Source: Saccoglossus kowalevskii
Taxonomy: Eukaryota; Hemichordata; Enteropneusta; Harrimaniidae
Reading direction: 5' to 3'
DNA length: 16,350 nucleotides
Assembly (NCBI RefSeq): GCF_000003605.2
Contig: NW_003119900.1
Location: forward strand, 1-16,350
Shown here one piece after another: positions 1 through 11,349 of the stretch. A program made the translations under genes and the position numbers. Each line of letters opens with the position of its first letter. Position 1 is the stretch's first letter. Under the pieces are notes generated by a model. The model was not told the DNA's origin, did not search any database, and worked only from the letters and a program-made list of their open reading frames with translations.

Positions 1-14
1 TACCAGGGTATAGT

Positions 15-80
15 GACAACTTTTAGGCAGACCATAGCATGAGTGACTGTGTATAAAGACCACTATCTACAGGGTATAGT
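15..80. repeat. Degraded left-edge unit, 66 bp
   Basis: This unit is 4 bp short. All four missing bases are C from CC or CCC runs: GGCAGACCATAG instead of GGCAGTCCCATAG, GTGACTGTGT instead of GTGACCTGTGT, CACTATC instead of CACCTATC, and CTACAGGG instead of CTACCAGGG. It also has GACAAC for GACCAC. The next unit carries one further oddity (C to A at 139, CTAACAGG). No other unit in the window shows this density of changes. Homopolymer-shortening deletions packed into the first 70 bases look like residual long-read error at a contig end rather than biology. Confidence 0.85.
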
Positions 81-465
81 GACCACTTTTAGGCAGTCCC
101 ATAGCATGAGTGACCTGTGTATAAAGACCACCTATCTAACAGGGTATAGTGACCACTTTTAGGCAGTCCCATAGCATGAGTAACCTGTGTATAAAGACCA
201 CCTATCTACCAGGGTATAGTGACCACTTTTAGGCAGTCCCATAGCATGAGTGACCTGTGTATAAAGACCACCTATCTACCAGGGTATAGTAACCACTTTT
301 AGGCAGTCCCATAGCATGAGTGACCTCTATATATAGACCACCTATCTACCAAGGTAGAGTGACCACTTTTAGGCAGTCCCATAGCATGAGTGACCTGTGT
401 ATAAAGACCACCTATCTACCAGGGTATAGTAACCACTTTTAGGCAGTCCCATAGCATGAGTGACC

Positions 466-477
466 TCTATATATAGA
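466..477. other. Perfect 12-base palindrome in t2 units (example)
   Basis: TCTATATATAGA is its own reverse complement. It is present in every ordinary t2 unit and absent from the CTGTGT types, where the left arm is broken. The alternating TA core is the least stable DNA in the unit and the site of the only insertions seen (9704, 13485). Whether it binds a protein or forms a cruciform cannot be told from sequence. Confidence 0.85.
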
Positions 478-624
478 CCACCTATCTACCAAGGTATAGT
501 GACCACTTTTAGGCAGTCCCATAGCATGAGTGACCTCTATATATAGACCACCTATCTACCAAGGTATAGTGACCACTTTTAGGCAGTCCCATAGCATGAG
601 TGACCTGTGTATATAGACCACCTA

Positions 625-638
625 TCTACCAAGGTAGA
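625..638. other. Inverted repeat TCTACC-AR-GGTAGA (example)
   Basis: Six-base arms separated by two bases form a 14-base dyad in all t3, t4 and t7 units, except those with CTATC. In TATAGT units the right arm is changed (GGTATA), so only four-base arms TACC/GGTA remain. The T/G polymorphism that defines unit types therefore switches the dyad between a complete and a shortened form. Confidence 0.8.
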
Positions 639-850
639 GTGACCACTTTTAGGCAGTCCAATAGCATGAGTGACCTGTGTATAAAGACCACCTATCTACC
701 AGGGTATAGTAACCACTTTTAGGCAGTCCCATAGCATGAGTGACCTCTATATATAGACCACCTATCTACCAAGGTATAGTGACCACTTTTAGGCAGTCCC
801 ATAGCATGAGTGACCTCTATATATAGACCACCTATCTACCAAGGTATAGT

Positions 851-1550
851 GACCACTTTTAGGCAGTCCCATAGCATGAGTGACCTGTGTATATAGACCA
901 CCTATCTACCAAGGTAGAGTGACCACTTTTAGGCAGTCCCATAGCATGAGTGACCTCTATATATAGACCACCTATCTACCAAGGTATATTGACCACTTTT
1001 AGGCAGTCCCATAGCATGAGTAACCTGTGTATAAAGACCACCTATCTACCAGGGTATAGTGACCACTTTTAGGCAGTCCCATAGCATGAGTGACCTGTGT
1101 ATATAGACCACCTATCTACCAAGGTAGAGTGACCACTTTTAGGCAGTCCCATAGCATGAGTGACCTGTGTATATAGACCACCTATCTACCAAGGTAGAGT
1201 GACCACTTTTAAGCAGTCCCATAGCATGAGTGACCTGTGTATATAGACCACCTATCTACCAAGGTAGAGTGACCACTTTTAGGCAGTCCCATAGCATGAG
1301 TGACCTGTGTATATAGACCACCTATCTACCAAGGTAGAGTGACCACTTTTAGGCAGTCCCATAGCATGAGTGACCTGTGTATATAGACCACCTATCTATC
1401 AAGGTAGAGTGACCACTTTTAGGCAGTCCCATAGCATGAGTGACCTGTGTATAAAGACCACCTATCTACCAGGGTATAGTAACCACTTTTAGGCAGTCCC
1501 ATAGCATGAGTGACCTCTATATATAGACCACCTATCTACCAAGGTATAGT
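851..1550. repeat. Ten-unit block A, copy 1 (AAGCAG-marked)
   Basis: Order: t3-2-9-3-3-3-3-3-1-2. Three uncommon variants mark it: GAGTAACC in the t9 unit at 991, AAGCAG instead of AGGCAG at 1211, and CTATC instead of CTACC at the end of the unit at 1341. The same marks in the same spacing recur at 3579-4278, so the two are copies of one ancestral block. A private G to T at 989 (TATATT) distinguishes this copy. Confidence 0.85.
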
Positions 1551-1900
1551 GACCACTTTTAGGCAGTCCCATAGCATGAGTGACCTCTATATATAGACCA
1601 CCTATCTACCAAGGTATAGTGACCACTTTTAGGCAGTCCCATAGCATGAGTGACCTGTGTATATAGACCACCTATCTACCAAGGTAGAGTGACCACTTTT
1701 AGGCAGTCCCATAGCATGAGTGACCTGTGTATAAAGACCACCTATCTACCAGGGTATAGTAACCACTTTTAGGCAGTCCCATAGCATGAGTGACCTCTAT
1801 ATATAGACCACCTATCTACCAAGGTATAGTGACCACTTTTAGGCAGTCCCATAGCATGAGTGACCTGTGTATATAGACCACCTATCTACCAAGGTAGAGT

Positions 1901-2600
1901 GACCACTTTTAGGCAGTCCCATAGCATGAGTGACCTCTATATATAGACCACCTATCTACCAAGGTATAGTGACCACTTTTAGGCAGTCCCATAGCATGAG
2001 TGACCTGTGTATATAGACCACCTATCTACCAAGGTAGAGTGACCACTTTTAGGCAGTCCCATAGCATGAGTGACCTGTGTATATAGACCACCTATCTACC
2101 AAGGTAGAGTGACCACTTTTAGGCAGTCCCATAGCATGAGTGACCTGTGTATATAGACCACCTATCTACCAAGGTAGAGTGACCACTTTTAGGCAGTCCC
2201 ATAGCATGAGTGACCTGTGTATATAGACCACCTATCTACCAAGGTAGAGTGACCACTTTTAGGCAGTCCCATAGCATGAGTGACCTGTGTATAAAGACCA
2301 CCTATCTACCAGGGTAGAGTGACCACTTTTAGGCAGTCCCATAGCATGAGTGACCTGTGTATAAAGACCACCTATCTACCAGGGTAGAGTGACCACTTTT
2401 AGGCAGTCCCATAGCATGAGTGACCTGTGTATATAGACCACCTATATACCAAGGTATAGTGACCACTTTTAGGCAGTCCCATAGCATGAGTGACCTGTGT
2501 ATAAAGACCACCTATCTACCAGGGTAGAGTGACCACTTTTAGGCAGTCCCATAGCATGAGTGACCTGTGTATATAGACCACCTATCTACCAAGGTATAGT
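1901..2600. repeat. Ten-unit segment t2-3-3-3-3-4-4-5-4-5
   Basis: A run of four t3 units is followed by t4-4-5-4-5 (2251-2600), leading into the t1-2-6 anchor at 2601. The five-unit tail t4-4-5-4-5 followed by t1-2-6 is repeated at 5679-6028, and t4-4-5-4 appears at 10441-10720. The unit at 2391 carries a private C to A at 2446 (CTATATACC), which removes a minus-strand TAG and opens a spurious reading frame across it. Confidence 0.75.
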
Positions 2601-3718
2601 GACCACTTTTAGGCAGTCCCATAGCATGAGTGACCTGTGTATAAAGACCACCTATCTACCAGGGTATAGTAACCACTTTTAGGCAGTCCCATAGCATGAG
2701 TGACCTCTATATATAGACCACCTATCTACCAAGGTATAGTGACCACTTTTAGGCAGTCCCATAGCATGAGTGACCTGTATATATAGACCACCTATCTACC
2801 AAGGTATAGTGACCACTTTTAGGCAGTCCCATAGCATGAGTGACCTGTGTATATAGACCACCTATCTACCAAGGTAGAGTGACCACTTTTAGGCAGTCCC
2901 ATAGCATGAGTGACCTCTATATATAGACCACCTATCTACCAAGGTATAGTGACCACTTTTAGGCAGTCCCATAGCATGAGTGACCTGTGTATATAGACCA
3001 CCTATCTACCAAGGTAGTGACCACTTTTAGGCAGTCCCATAGCATGAGTGACCTGTGTATATAGACCACCTATCTACCAAGGTAGAGTGACCACTTTTAG
3101 GCAGTCCCATAGCATGAGTGACCTGTGTATATAGACCACCTATCTACCAAGGTAGAGTGACCACTTTTAGGCAGTCCCATAGCATGAGTGACCTGTGTAT
3201 ATAGACCACCTATCTACCAAGGTAGAGTGACCACTTTTAGGCAGTCCCATAGCATGAGTGACCTGTGTATAAAGACCACCTATCTACCAGGGTAGAGTGA
3301 CCACTTTTAGGCAGTCCCATAGCATGAGTGACCTGTGTATAAAGACCACCTATCTACCAGGGTAGAGTGACCACTTTTAGGCAGTCCCATAGCATGAGTG
3401 ACCTGTGTATATAGACCACCTATCTACCAAGGTATAGTGACCACTTTTAGGCAGTCCCATAGCATGAGTGACCTCTATATATAGACCACCTATCTACCAA
3501 GGTATAGTGACCACTTTTAGGCAGTCCCATAGCATGAGTGACCTGTGTATAAAGACCACCTATCTACCAGGGTATAGTAACCACTTTTAGGCAGTCCCAT
3601 AGCATGAGTGACCTGTGTATATAGACCACGTATCTACCAAGGTAGAGTGACCACTTTTAGGCAGTCCCATAGCATGAGTGACCTCTATATATAGACCACC
3701 TATCTACCAAGGTATAGT
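2601..3718. repeat. t6-anchored higher-order repeat, copy 1 (16 units)
   Basis: Order: t1-2-6-3-2-3-3-3-3-4-4-5-2-1-3-2. The same 16-unit order occurs at 6029-7148 and, with one TA insertion, at 13380-14501. The rare t6 unit (CTGTATATATAG) at 2741 anchors the register. This copy alone has the 2-bp deletion in the unit at 2951, and C to G at 3630, which creates one of only two CpG dinucleotides I found in the window. Confidence 0.88.
2951..3018. repeat. 68-bp unit, GA deleted
   Basis: AAGGTAGTGACC replaces AAGGTAGAGTGACC at 3011-3022. Two bases are lost from a GA/AG alternation, which shifts the register of all following units by 2. No other copy of this block shares it, so it is more recent than the duplication, or it is an assembly error. 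Confidence 0.9.
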
Positions 3719-4278
3719 GACCACTTTTAGGCAGTCCCATAGCATGAGTAACCTGTGTATAAAGACCACCTATCTACCAGGGTATAGTGACCACTTTTAG
3801 GCAGTCCCATAGCATGAGTGACCTGTGTATATAGACCACCTATCTACCAAGGTAGAGTGACCACTTTTAGGCAGTCCCATAGCATGAGTGACCTGTGTAT
3901 ATAGACCACCTATCTACCAAGGTAGAGTGACCACTTTTAAGCAGTCCCATAGCATGAGTGACCTGTGTATATAGACCACCTATCTACCAAGGTAGAGTGA
4001 CCACTTTTAGGCAGTCCCATAGCATGAGTGACCTGTGTATATAGACCACCTATCTACCAAGGTAGAGTGACCACTTTTAGGCAGTCCCATAGCATGAGTA
4101 ACCTGTGTATATAGACCACCTATCTATCAAGGTAGAGTGACCACTTTTAGGCAGTCCCATAGCATGAGTGACCTGTGTATAAAGACCACCTATCTACCAG
4201 GGTATAGTAACCACTTTTAGGCAGTCCCATAGCATGAGTGACCTCTATATATAGACCACCTATCTACCAAGGTATAGT
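3579..4278. repeat. Ten-unit block A, copy 2
   Basis: Same type order as 851-1550, displaced by 2,728 bp (39 units minus the 2-bp deletion at 2951). It shares the AAGCAG variant (at 3940), the CTATC variant (unit 4069) and the GAGTAACC t9 unit (3719). It differs in that unit 4069 also carries GAGTAACC. It overlaps the tail of the t6-anchored repeat ending at 3718, so the blocks are windows onto a longer mosaic rather than discrete modules. Confidence 0.82.
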
Positions 4279-4978
4279 GACCACTTTTAGGCAGTCCCAT
4301 AGCATGAGTGACCTGTATATATAGACCACCTATCTACCAAGGTATAGTGACCACTTTTAGGCAGTCCCATAGCATGAGTGACCTGTGTATATAGACCACC
4401 TATCTACCAAGGTAGAGTGACCACTTTTAGGCAGTCCCATAGCATGAGTGACCTCTATATATAGACCACCTATCTACCAAGGTATAGTGACCACTTTTAG
4501 GCAGTCCCATAGCATGAGTGACCTGTGTATATAGACCACCTATCTACCAAGGTAGAGTGACCACTTTTAGGCAGTCCCATAGCATGAGTGACCTGTGTAT
4601 ATAGACCACCTATCTACCAAGGTAGAGTGACCACTTTTAGGCAGTCCCATAGCATGAGTGACCTGTGTATATAGACCACCTATCTACCAAGGTAGAGTGA
4701 CCACTTATAGGCAGTCCCATAGCATGAGTGACCTGTGTATATAGACCACCTATCTACCAAGGTAGAGTGACCACTTTTAGGCAGTCCCATAGCATGAGTG
4801 ACCTGTGTATAAAGACCACCTATCTACCAGGGTAGAGTGACCACTTTTAGGCAGTCCCATAGCATGAGTGACCTGTGTATAAAGACCACCTATCTACCAG
4901 GGTAGAGTGACCACTTTTAGGCAGTCCCATAGCATGAGTGACCTGTGTATATAGACCACCTATCTACCAAGGTATAGT
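4139..4978. repeat. t6-anchored higher-order repeat, copy 2 (12 units)
   Basis: Order: t1-2-6-3-2-3-3-3-3-4-4-5, identical to the first 12 units of 2601-3438 and 6029-6868. The unit at 4699 has CTTATAGG instead of CTTTTAGG; the same substitution reappears only in the unit at 10371. It is followed by a hybrid unit at 4979 (ATATAG joined to CCAGGG and TAGAGT), then t2-3. Confidence 0.87.
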
Positions 4979-5188
4979 GACCACTTTTAGGCAGTCCCAT
5001 AGCATGAGTGACCTGTGTATATAGACCACCTATCTACCAGGGTAGAGTGACCACTTTTAGGCAGTCCCATAGCATGAGTGACCTCTATATATAGACCACC
5101 TATCTACCAAGGTATAGTGACCACTTTTAGGCAGTCCCATAGCATGAGTGACCTGTGTATATAGACCACCTATCTACCAAGGTAGAGT

Positions 5189-6028
5189 GACCACTTTTAG
5201 GCAGTCCCATAGCATGAGTGACCTGTGTATAAAGACCACCTATCTACCAGGGTATAGTAACCACTTTTAGGCAGTCCCATAGCATGAGTGACCTCTATAT
5301 ATAGACCACCTATCTACCAAGGTATAGTGACCACTTTTAGGCAGTCCCATAGCATGAGTGACCTGTATATATAGACCACCTATCTACCAAGGTATAGTGA
5401 CCACTTTTAGGCAGTCCCATAGCATGAGTGACCTGTGTATATAGACCACCTATCTACCAAGGTAGAGTGACCACTTTTAGGCAGTCCCATAGCATGAGTG
5501 ACCTCTATATATAGACCACCTATCTACCAAGGTATAGTGACCACTTTTAGGCAGTCCCATAGCATGAGTGACCTGTGTATATAGACCACCTATCTACCAA
5601 GGTAGAGTGACCACTTTTAGGCAGTCCCATAGCATGAGTGACCTGTGTATATAGACCACCTATCTACCAAGGTAGAGTGACCACTTTTAGGCAGTCCCAT
5701 AGCATGAGTGACCTGTGTATAAAGACCACCTATCTACCAGGGTAGAGTGACCACTTTTAGGCAGTCCCATAGCATGAGTGACCTGTGTATAAAGACCACC
5801 TATCTACCAGGGTAGAGTGACCACTTTTAGGCAGTCCCATAGCATGAGTGACCTGTGTATATAGACCACCTATCTACCAAGGTATAGTGACCACTTTTAG
5901 GCAGTCCCATAGCATGAGTGACCTGTGTATAAAGACCACCTATCTACCAGGGTAGAGTGACCACTTTTAGGCAGTCCCATAGCATGAGTGACCTGTGTAT
6001 ATAGACCACCTATCTACCAAGGTATAGT
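5189..6028. repeat. t6-anchored higher-order repeat, copy 3 (contracted)
   Basis: Order: t1-2-6-3-2-3-3-4-4-5-4-5. Compared with the neighbouring copies, the run of four t3 units is reduced to two, while an extra t4-5 pair is present at the end, so the total stays at 12 units (840 bp). Loss and gain of whole 70-bp units is the expected product of unequal exchange in register. Confidence 0.85.
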
Positions 6029-7848
6029 GACCACTTTTAGGCAGTCCCATAGCATGAGTGACCTGTGTATAAAGACCACCTATCTACCAGGGTATAGTAA
6101 CCACTTTTAGGCAGTCCCATAGCATGAGTGACCTCTATATATAGACCACCTATCTACCAAGGTATAGTGACCACTTTTAGGCAGTCCCATAGCATGAGTG
6201 ACCTGTATATATAGACCACCTATCTACCAAGGTATAGTGACCACTTTTAGGCAGTCCCATAGCATGAGTGACCTGTGTATATAGACCACCTATCTACCAA
6301 GGTAGAGTGACCACTTTTAGGCAGTCCCATAGCATGAGTGACCTCTATATATAGACCACCTATCTACCAAGGTATAGTGACCACTTTTAGGCAGTCCCAT
6401 AGCATGAGTGACCTGTGTATATAGACCACCTATCTACCAAGGTAGAGTGACCACTTTTAGGCAGTCCCATAGCATGAGTGACCTGTGTATATAGACCACC
6501 TATCTACCAAGGTAGAGTGACCACTTTTAGGCAGTCCCATAGCATGAGTGACCTGTGTATATAGACCACCTATCTACCAAGGTAGAGTGACCACTTTTAG
6601 GCAGTCCCATAGCATGAGTGACCTGTGTATATAGACCACCTATCTACCAAGGTAGAGTGACCACTTTTAGGCAGTCCCATAGCATGAGTGACCTGTGTAT
6701 AAAGACCACCTATCTACCAGGGTAGAGTGACCACTTTTAGGCAGTCCCATAGCATGAGTGACCTGTGTATAAAGACCACCTATCTACCAGGGTAGAGTGA
6801 CCACTTTTAGGCAGTCCCATAGCATGAGTGACCTGTGTATATAGACCACCTATCTACCAAGGTATAGTGACCACTTTTAGGCAGTCCCATAGCATGAGTG
6901 ACCTCTATATATAGACCACCTATCTACCAAGGTATAGTGACCACTTTTAGGCAGTCCCATAGCATGAGTGACCTGTGTATAAAGACCACCTATCTACCAG
7001 GGTATAGTAACCACTTTTAGGCAGTCCCATAGCATGAGTGACCTGTGTATATAGACCACCTATCTACCAAGGTAGAGTGACCACTTTTAGGCAGTCCCAT
7101 AGCATGAGTGACCTCTATATATAGACCACCTATCTACCAAGGTATAGTGACCACTTTTAGGCAGTCCCATAGCATGAGTGACCTGTGTATATAGACCACC
7201 TATCTACCAAGGTAGAGTGACCACTTTTAGGCAGTCCCATAGCATGAGTGACCTGTGTATATAGACCACCTATCTACCAAGGTAGAGTGACCACTTTTAG
7301 GCAGTCCCATAGCATGAGTGACCTGTGTATATAGACCACCTATCTACCAAGGTATAGTGACCACTTTTAGGCAGTCCCATAGCATGAGTGACCTGTGTAT
7401 AAAGACCACCTATCTACCAGGGTATAGTAACCACTTTTAGGCAGTCCCATAGCATGAGTGACCTGTGTATATAGACCACCTATCTACCAAGGTAGAGTGA
7501 CCACTTTTAGGCAGTCCCATAGCATGAGTGACCTCTATATATAGACCACCTATCCACCAAGGTATAGTGACCACTTTTAGGCAGTCCCATAGCATGAGTG
7601 ACCTGTGTATATAGACCACCTATCTACCAAGGTAGAGTGACCACTTTTAGGCAGTCCCATAGCATGAGTGACCTGTGTATATAGACCACCTATCTACCAA
7701 GGTAGAGTGACCACTTTTAGGCAGTCCCATAGCATGAGTGACCTGTGTATATAGACCACCTATCTACCAAGGTAGAGTGACCACTTTTAGGCAGTCCCAT
7801 AGCATGAGTGACCTGTGTATATAGACCACCTATCTACCAAGGTAGAGT
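6029..7848. repeat. t6-anchored higher-order repeat, copy 4 (26 units)
   Basis: Order: t1-2-6-3-2-3-3-3-3-4-4-5-2-1-3-2-3-3-5-1-3-2-3-3-3-3. The same 26-unit order is found at 13380-15201, displaced by 7,351-7,353 bp. This is the longest duplicated block I can trace. The unit at 7499 has a private T to C at 7555 (TATCCACC) that opens a spurious minus-strand frame. Confidence 0.88.
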
Positions 7849-8268
7849 GACCACTTTTAGGCAGTCCCATAGCATGAGTGACCTGTGTATAAAGACCACC
7901 TATCTACCAAGGTAGAGTGACCACTTTTAGGCAGTCCCATAGCATGAGTGACCTCTATATAAAGACCACCTATCTACCAGGGTATAGTGACCACTTTTAG
8001 GCAGTCCCATAGCATGAGTGACCTGTGTATATAGACCACCTATCTACCAAGGTAGAGTGACCACTTTTAGGCAGTCCCATAGCATGAGTGACCTGTGTAT
8101 AAAGACCACCTATCTACCAAGGTAGAGTGACCACTTTTAGGCAGTCCCATAGCATGAGTGACCTCTATATAAAGACCACCTATCTACCAGGGTATAGTGA
8201 CCACTTTTAGGCAGTCCCATAGCATGGGTGACCTCTATATATAGACCACCTATCTACCAAGGTATAGT
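7849..8268. repeat. t7/t8 module, copy 1 (six units, 420 bp)
   Basis: Order: t7-8-3-7-8-2, the last unit carrying GGGTGACC instead of GAGTGACC (8226). It marks the start of a domain whose types t7 and t8 were not seen in the first 7.8 kb. Internally it looks like a three-unit, 210-bp period (t7-8-3, t7-8-2). Confidence 0.85.
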
Positions 8269-8548
8269 GACCACTTTTAGGCAGTCCCATAGCATGAGTG
8301 ACCTGTGTATAAAGACCACCTATCTACCAGGGTATAGTAACCACTTTTAGGCAGTCCCATAGCATGAGTGACCTCTATATATAGACCACCTATCTACCAA
8401 GGTATAGTGACCACTTTTAGGCAGTCCCATAGCATGAGTGACCTCTATATATAGACCACCTATCTACCAAGGTATAGTGACCACTTTTAGGCAGTCCCAT
8501 AGCATGAGTGACCTCTATATATAGATCACCTATCTACCAGGGTATAGT

Positions 8549-8968
8549 GACCACTTTTAGGCAGTCCCATAGCATGAGTAACCTGTGTATAAAGACCACC
8601 TATCTACCAAGGTAGAGTGACCACTTTTAGGCAGTCCCATAGCATGAGTGACCTCTATATAAAGACCACCTATCTACCAGGGTATAGTGACCACTTTTAG
8701 GCAGTCCCATAGCATGAGTGACCTGTGTATATAGACCACCTATCTACCAAGGTAGAGTGACCACTTTTAGGCAGTCCCATAGCATGAGTGACCTGTGTAT
8801 AAAGACCACCTATCTACCAAGGTAGAGTGACCACTTTTAGGCAGTCCCATAGCATGAGTGACCTCTATATAAAGACCACCTATCTACCAGGGTATAGTGA
8901 CCACTTTTAGGCAGTCCCATAGCATGGGTGACCTCTATATATAGACCACCTATCTACCAAGGTATAGT
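8549..8968. repeat. t7/t8 module, copy 2
   Basis: Same order as 7849-8268, displaced by 700 bp, with the first t7 unit carrying GAGTAACC. It again ends in a t2 unit with GGGTGACC. It lies inside the 1,262-bp duplicated segment 8479-9740. Confidence 0.83.
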
Positions 8969-9668
8969 GACCACTTTTAGGCAGTCCCATAGCATGAGTG
9001 ACCTGTGTATATAGACCACCTATCTACCAAGGTAGAGTGACCACTTTTAGGCAGTCCCATAGCATGAGTGACCTGTGTATAAAGACCACCTATCTACCAG
9101 GGTATAGTAACCACTTTTAGGCAGTCCCATAGCATGAGTGACCTCTATATATAGACCACCTATCTACCAAGGTATAGTGACCACTTTTAGGCAGTCCCAT
9201 AGCATGGGTGACCTGTGTATAAAGACCACCTATCTACCAGGGTATAGTAACCACTTTTAGGCAGTCCCATAGCATGAGTGACCTCTATATACAGACCACC
9301 TATCTACCAAGGTATAGTGACCACTTTTAGGCAGTCCCATAGCATGAGTGACCTCTATATATAGACCACCTATCTACCAAGGTATAGTGACCACTTTTAG
9401 GCAGTCCCATAGCATGAGTGACCTCTATATATAGACCACCTATCTACCAAGGTATAGTGACCACTTTTAGGCAGTCCCATAGCATGAGTGACCTCTATAT
9501 ATAGACCACCTATCTACCAAGGTATAGTGACCACTTTTAGGCAGTCCCATAGCATGAGTGACCTCTATATATAGACCACCTATCTACCAAGGTATAGTGA
9601 CCACTTTTAGGCAGTCCCATAGCATGAGTGACCTGTGTATAAAGACCACCTATCTACCAGGGTATAGT

Positions 9669-9740
9669 AACCACTTTTAGGCAGTCCCATAGCATGAGTG
9701 ACCTCTATATATATAGACCACCTATCTACCAAGGTATAGT
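9669..9740. repeat. 72-bp t2 unit with TA insertion
   Basis: The palindromic TCTATATATAGA of ordinary t2 units is lengthened by one TA step to a 14-base palindrome (9704-9717). This is a dinucleotide slippage type of change. The identical insertion at 13485-13498 lies at the same place in the duplicated block, so it arose once and was copied. Confidence 0.92.
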
Positions 9741-10440
9741 GACCACTTTTAGGCAGTCCCATAGCATGGGTGACCTGTGTATAAAGACCACCTATCTACC
9801 AGGGTATAGTAACCACTTTTAGGCAGTCCCATAGCATGAGTGACCTCTATATATAGACCACCTATCTACCAAGGTATAGTGACCACTTTTAGGCAGTCCC
9901 ATAGCATGAGTGACCTCTATATATAGACCACCTATCTACCAAGGTATAGTGACCACTTTTAGGCAGTCCCATAGCATGAGTGACCTCTATATATAGACCA
10001 CCTATCTACCAAGGTATAGTGACCACTTTTAGGCAGTCCCATAGCATGAGTGACCTCTATATATAGACCACCTATCTACCAGGGTATAGTGACCACTTTT
10101 AGGCAGTCCCATAGCATGAGTGACCTCTATATATAGACCACCTATCTACCAGGGTATAGTAACCACTTTTAGGCAGTCCCATAGCATGAGTGACCTGTGT
10201 ATAAAGACCACCTATCTACCAGGGTATAGTGACCACTTTTAGGCAGTCCCATAGCATGAGTGACCTGTGTATATAGACCACCTATCTATCAAGGTAGAGT
10301 GACCACTTTTAGGCAGTCCCATAGCATGAGTAACCTGTGTATATAGACCACCTATCTACCAGGGTAGAGTGACCACTTATAGGCAGTCCCATAGCATGAG
10401 TGACCTGGGTATATAGACCACCTATCTACCAAGGTAGAGT
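9741..10440. repeat. Transition zone with hybrid units
   Basis: After t1 (GGGTGACC version)-2-2-2, units at 10021 and 10091 combine CTCTAT, ATATAG with CCAGGG, and the second of these also ends in AACC. Next comes t9, a t3 with CTATC (10231), a GAGTAACC unit combining ATATAG with CCAGGG and TAGAGT (10301), and a t3 with CTTATAGG and CTGGGT (10371). These combinations break linkages that hold in most units. They look like products of exchange or conversion between types where the t7/t8 domain meets the t6-anchored domain. Confidence 0.7.
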
Positions 10441-11349
10441 GACCACTTTTAGGCAGTCCCATAGCATGAGTGACCTGTGTATAAAGACCACCTATCTACC
10501 AGGGTAGAGTGACCACTTTTAGGCAGTCCCATAGCATGAGTGACCTGTGTATAAAGACCACCTATCTACCAGGGTAGAGTGACCACTTTTAGGCAGTCCC
10601 ATAGCATGAGTGACCTGTGTATATAGACCACCTATCTACCAAGGTATAGTGACCACTTTTAGGCAGTCCCATAGCATGAGTGACCTGTGTATAAAGACCA
10701 CCTATCTACCAGGGTAGAGTGACCACTTTTAGGCAGTCCCATAGCATGAGTGACCTCTATATATAGACCACCTATCTACCAAGGTATAGTGACCACTTTT
10801 AGGCAGTCCCATAGCATGAGTGACCTGTATATATAGACCACCTATCTACCAAGGTATAGTGACCACTTTTAGGCAGTCCCATAGCATGAGTGACCTGTGT
10901 ATATAGACCACCTATCTACCAAGGTAGAGTGACCACTTTTAGGCAGTCCCATAGCATGAGTGACCTCTATATATAGACCACCTATCTACCAAGGTATAGT
11001 GACCACTTTTAGGCAGTCCCATAGCATGAGTGACCTGTGTATATAGACCACCTATCTACCAAGGTAGAGTGACCACTTTTAGGCAGTCCCATAGCATGAG
11101 TGACCTGTGTATATAGACCACCTATCTACCAAGGTAGAGTGACCACTTTTAGGCAGTCCCATAGCATGAGTGACCTGTGTATATAGACCACCTATCTACC
11201 AAGGTAGAGTGACCACTTTTAAGCAGTCCCATAGCATGAGTGACCTGTGTATATAGACCACCTATCTACCAAGGTAGAGTGACCACTTTAGGCAGTCCCA
11301 TAGCATGAGTGACCTGTGTATATAGACCACCTATCTACCAAGGTAGAGT
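10441..11349. repeat. t6-anchored repeat, variant copy with t4-4-5-4 lead
   Basis: Order: t4-4-5-4-2-6-3-2-3-3-3-3-3. It holds the t6-3-2-3 anchor (10791) but lacks the t1 unit that precedes t2-6 in every other copy. The AAGCAG variant appears at 11221, and the final unit (11281) has lost one T from the CTTTT run. The t7/t8 domain follows directly at 11350. Confidence 0.8.
11281..11349. repeat. 69-bp unit, one T deleted
   Basis: GACCACTTTA replaces GACCACTTTTA, leaving three Ts in a run that is otherwise four. This single-base homopolymer loss is the only odd-length unit in the interior apart from the 68- and 72-bp units. It may be a real deletion or a residual sequencing error. Confidence 0.9.

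Larger units (their letters stand above)
361..920. repeat. Tetramer repeat t1-2-2-3, two tandem 280-bp copies
   Basis: Units starting at 361, 431, 501, 571 and at 641, 711, 781, 851 have the same type order t1-2-2-3. This makes a 280-bp higher-order unit repeated in tandem; the second copy has a private C to A at 660. The same tetramer recurs singly at 1411-1690 and 15412-15691. It is the simplest higher-order period visible in the left part of the window. Confidence 0.85.
8479..9740. repeat. 1,262-bp segmental duplication, left copy
   Basis: Eighteen units, one of them 72 bp, repeated at 12260-13521 with a constant offset of 3,781 bp. By eye only two differences separate the copies: TAGAGT here against TATAGT in the unit at 8969/12750, and T to C at 9292. 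Both copies share two marks found nowhere else: GATC in the first unit (8524-8527) and the TA insertion in the last unit (9704-9717). It contains a run of five t2 units at 9249-9598. Confidence 0.9.

Noticed and set aside
625-638. Transcription terminator hairpin
   Set aside because: The TCTACC-AR-GGTAGA dyad has only a two-base loop and no following T run, and it occurs in most units of a gene-free array.
2329-2511. Minus-strand open frame of 60 codons
   Set aside because: Pure satellite sequence. It is open only because of a private C to A at 2446 that removes a TAG present at that codon in other units. No initiation context, domain or conservation supports a gene.
7437-7619. Minus-strand open frame of 60 codons
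   Set aside because: Same explanation, with T to C at 7555. Its protein resembles the other frame simply because both translate the same repeat in the same phase.
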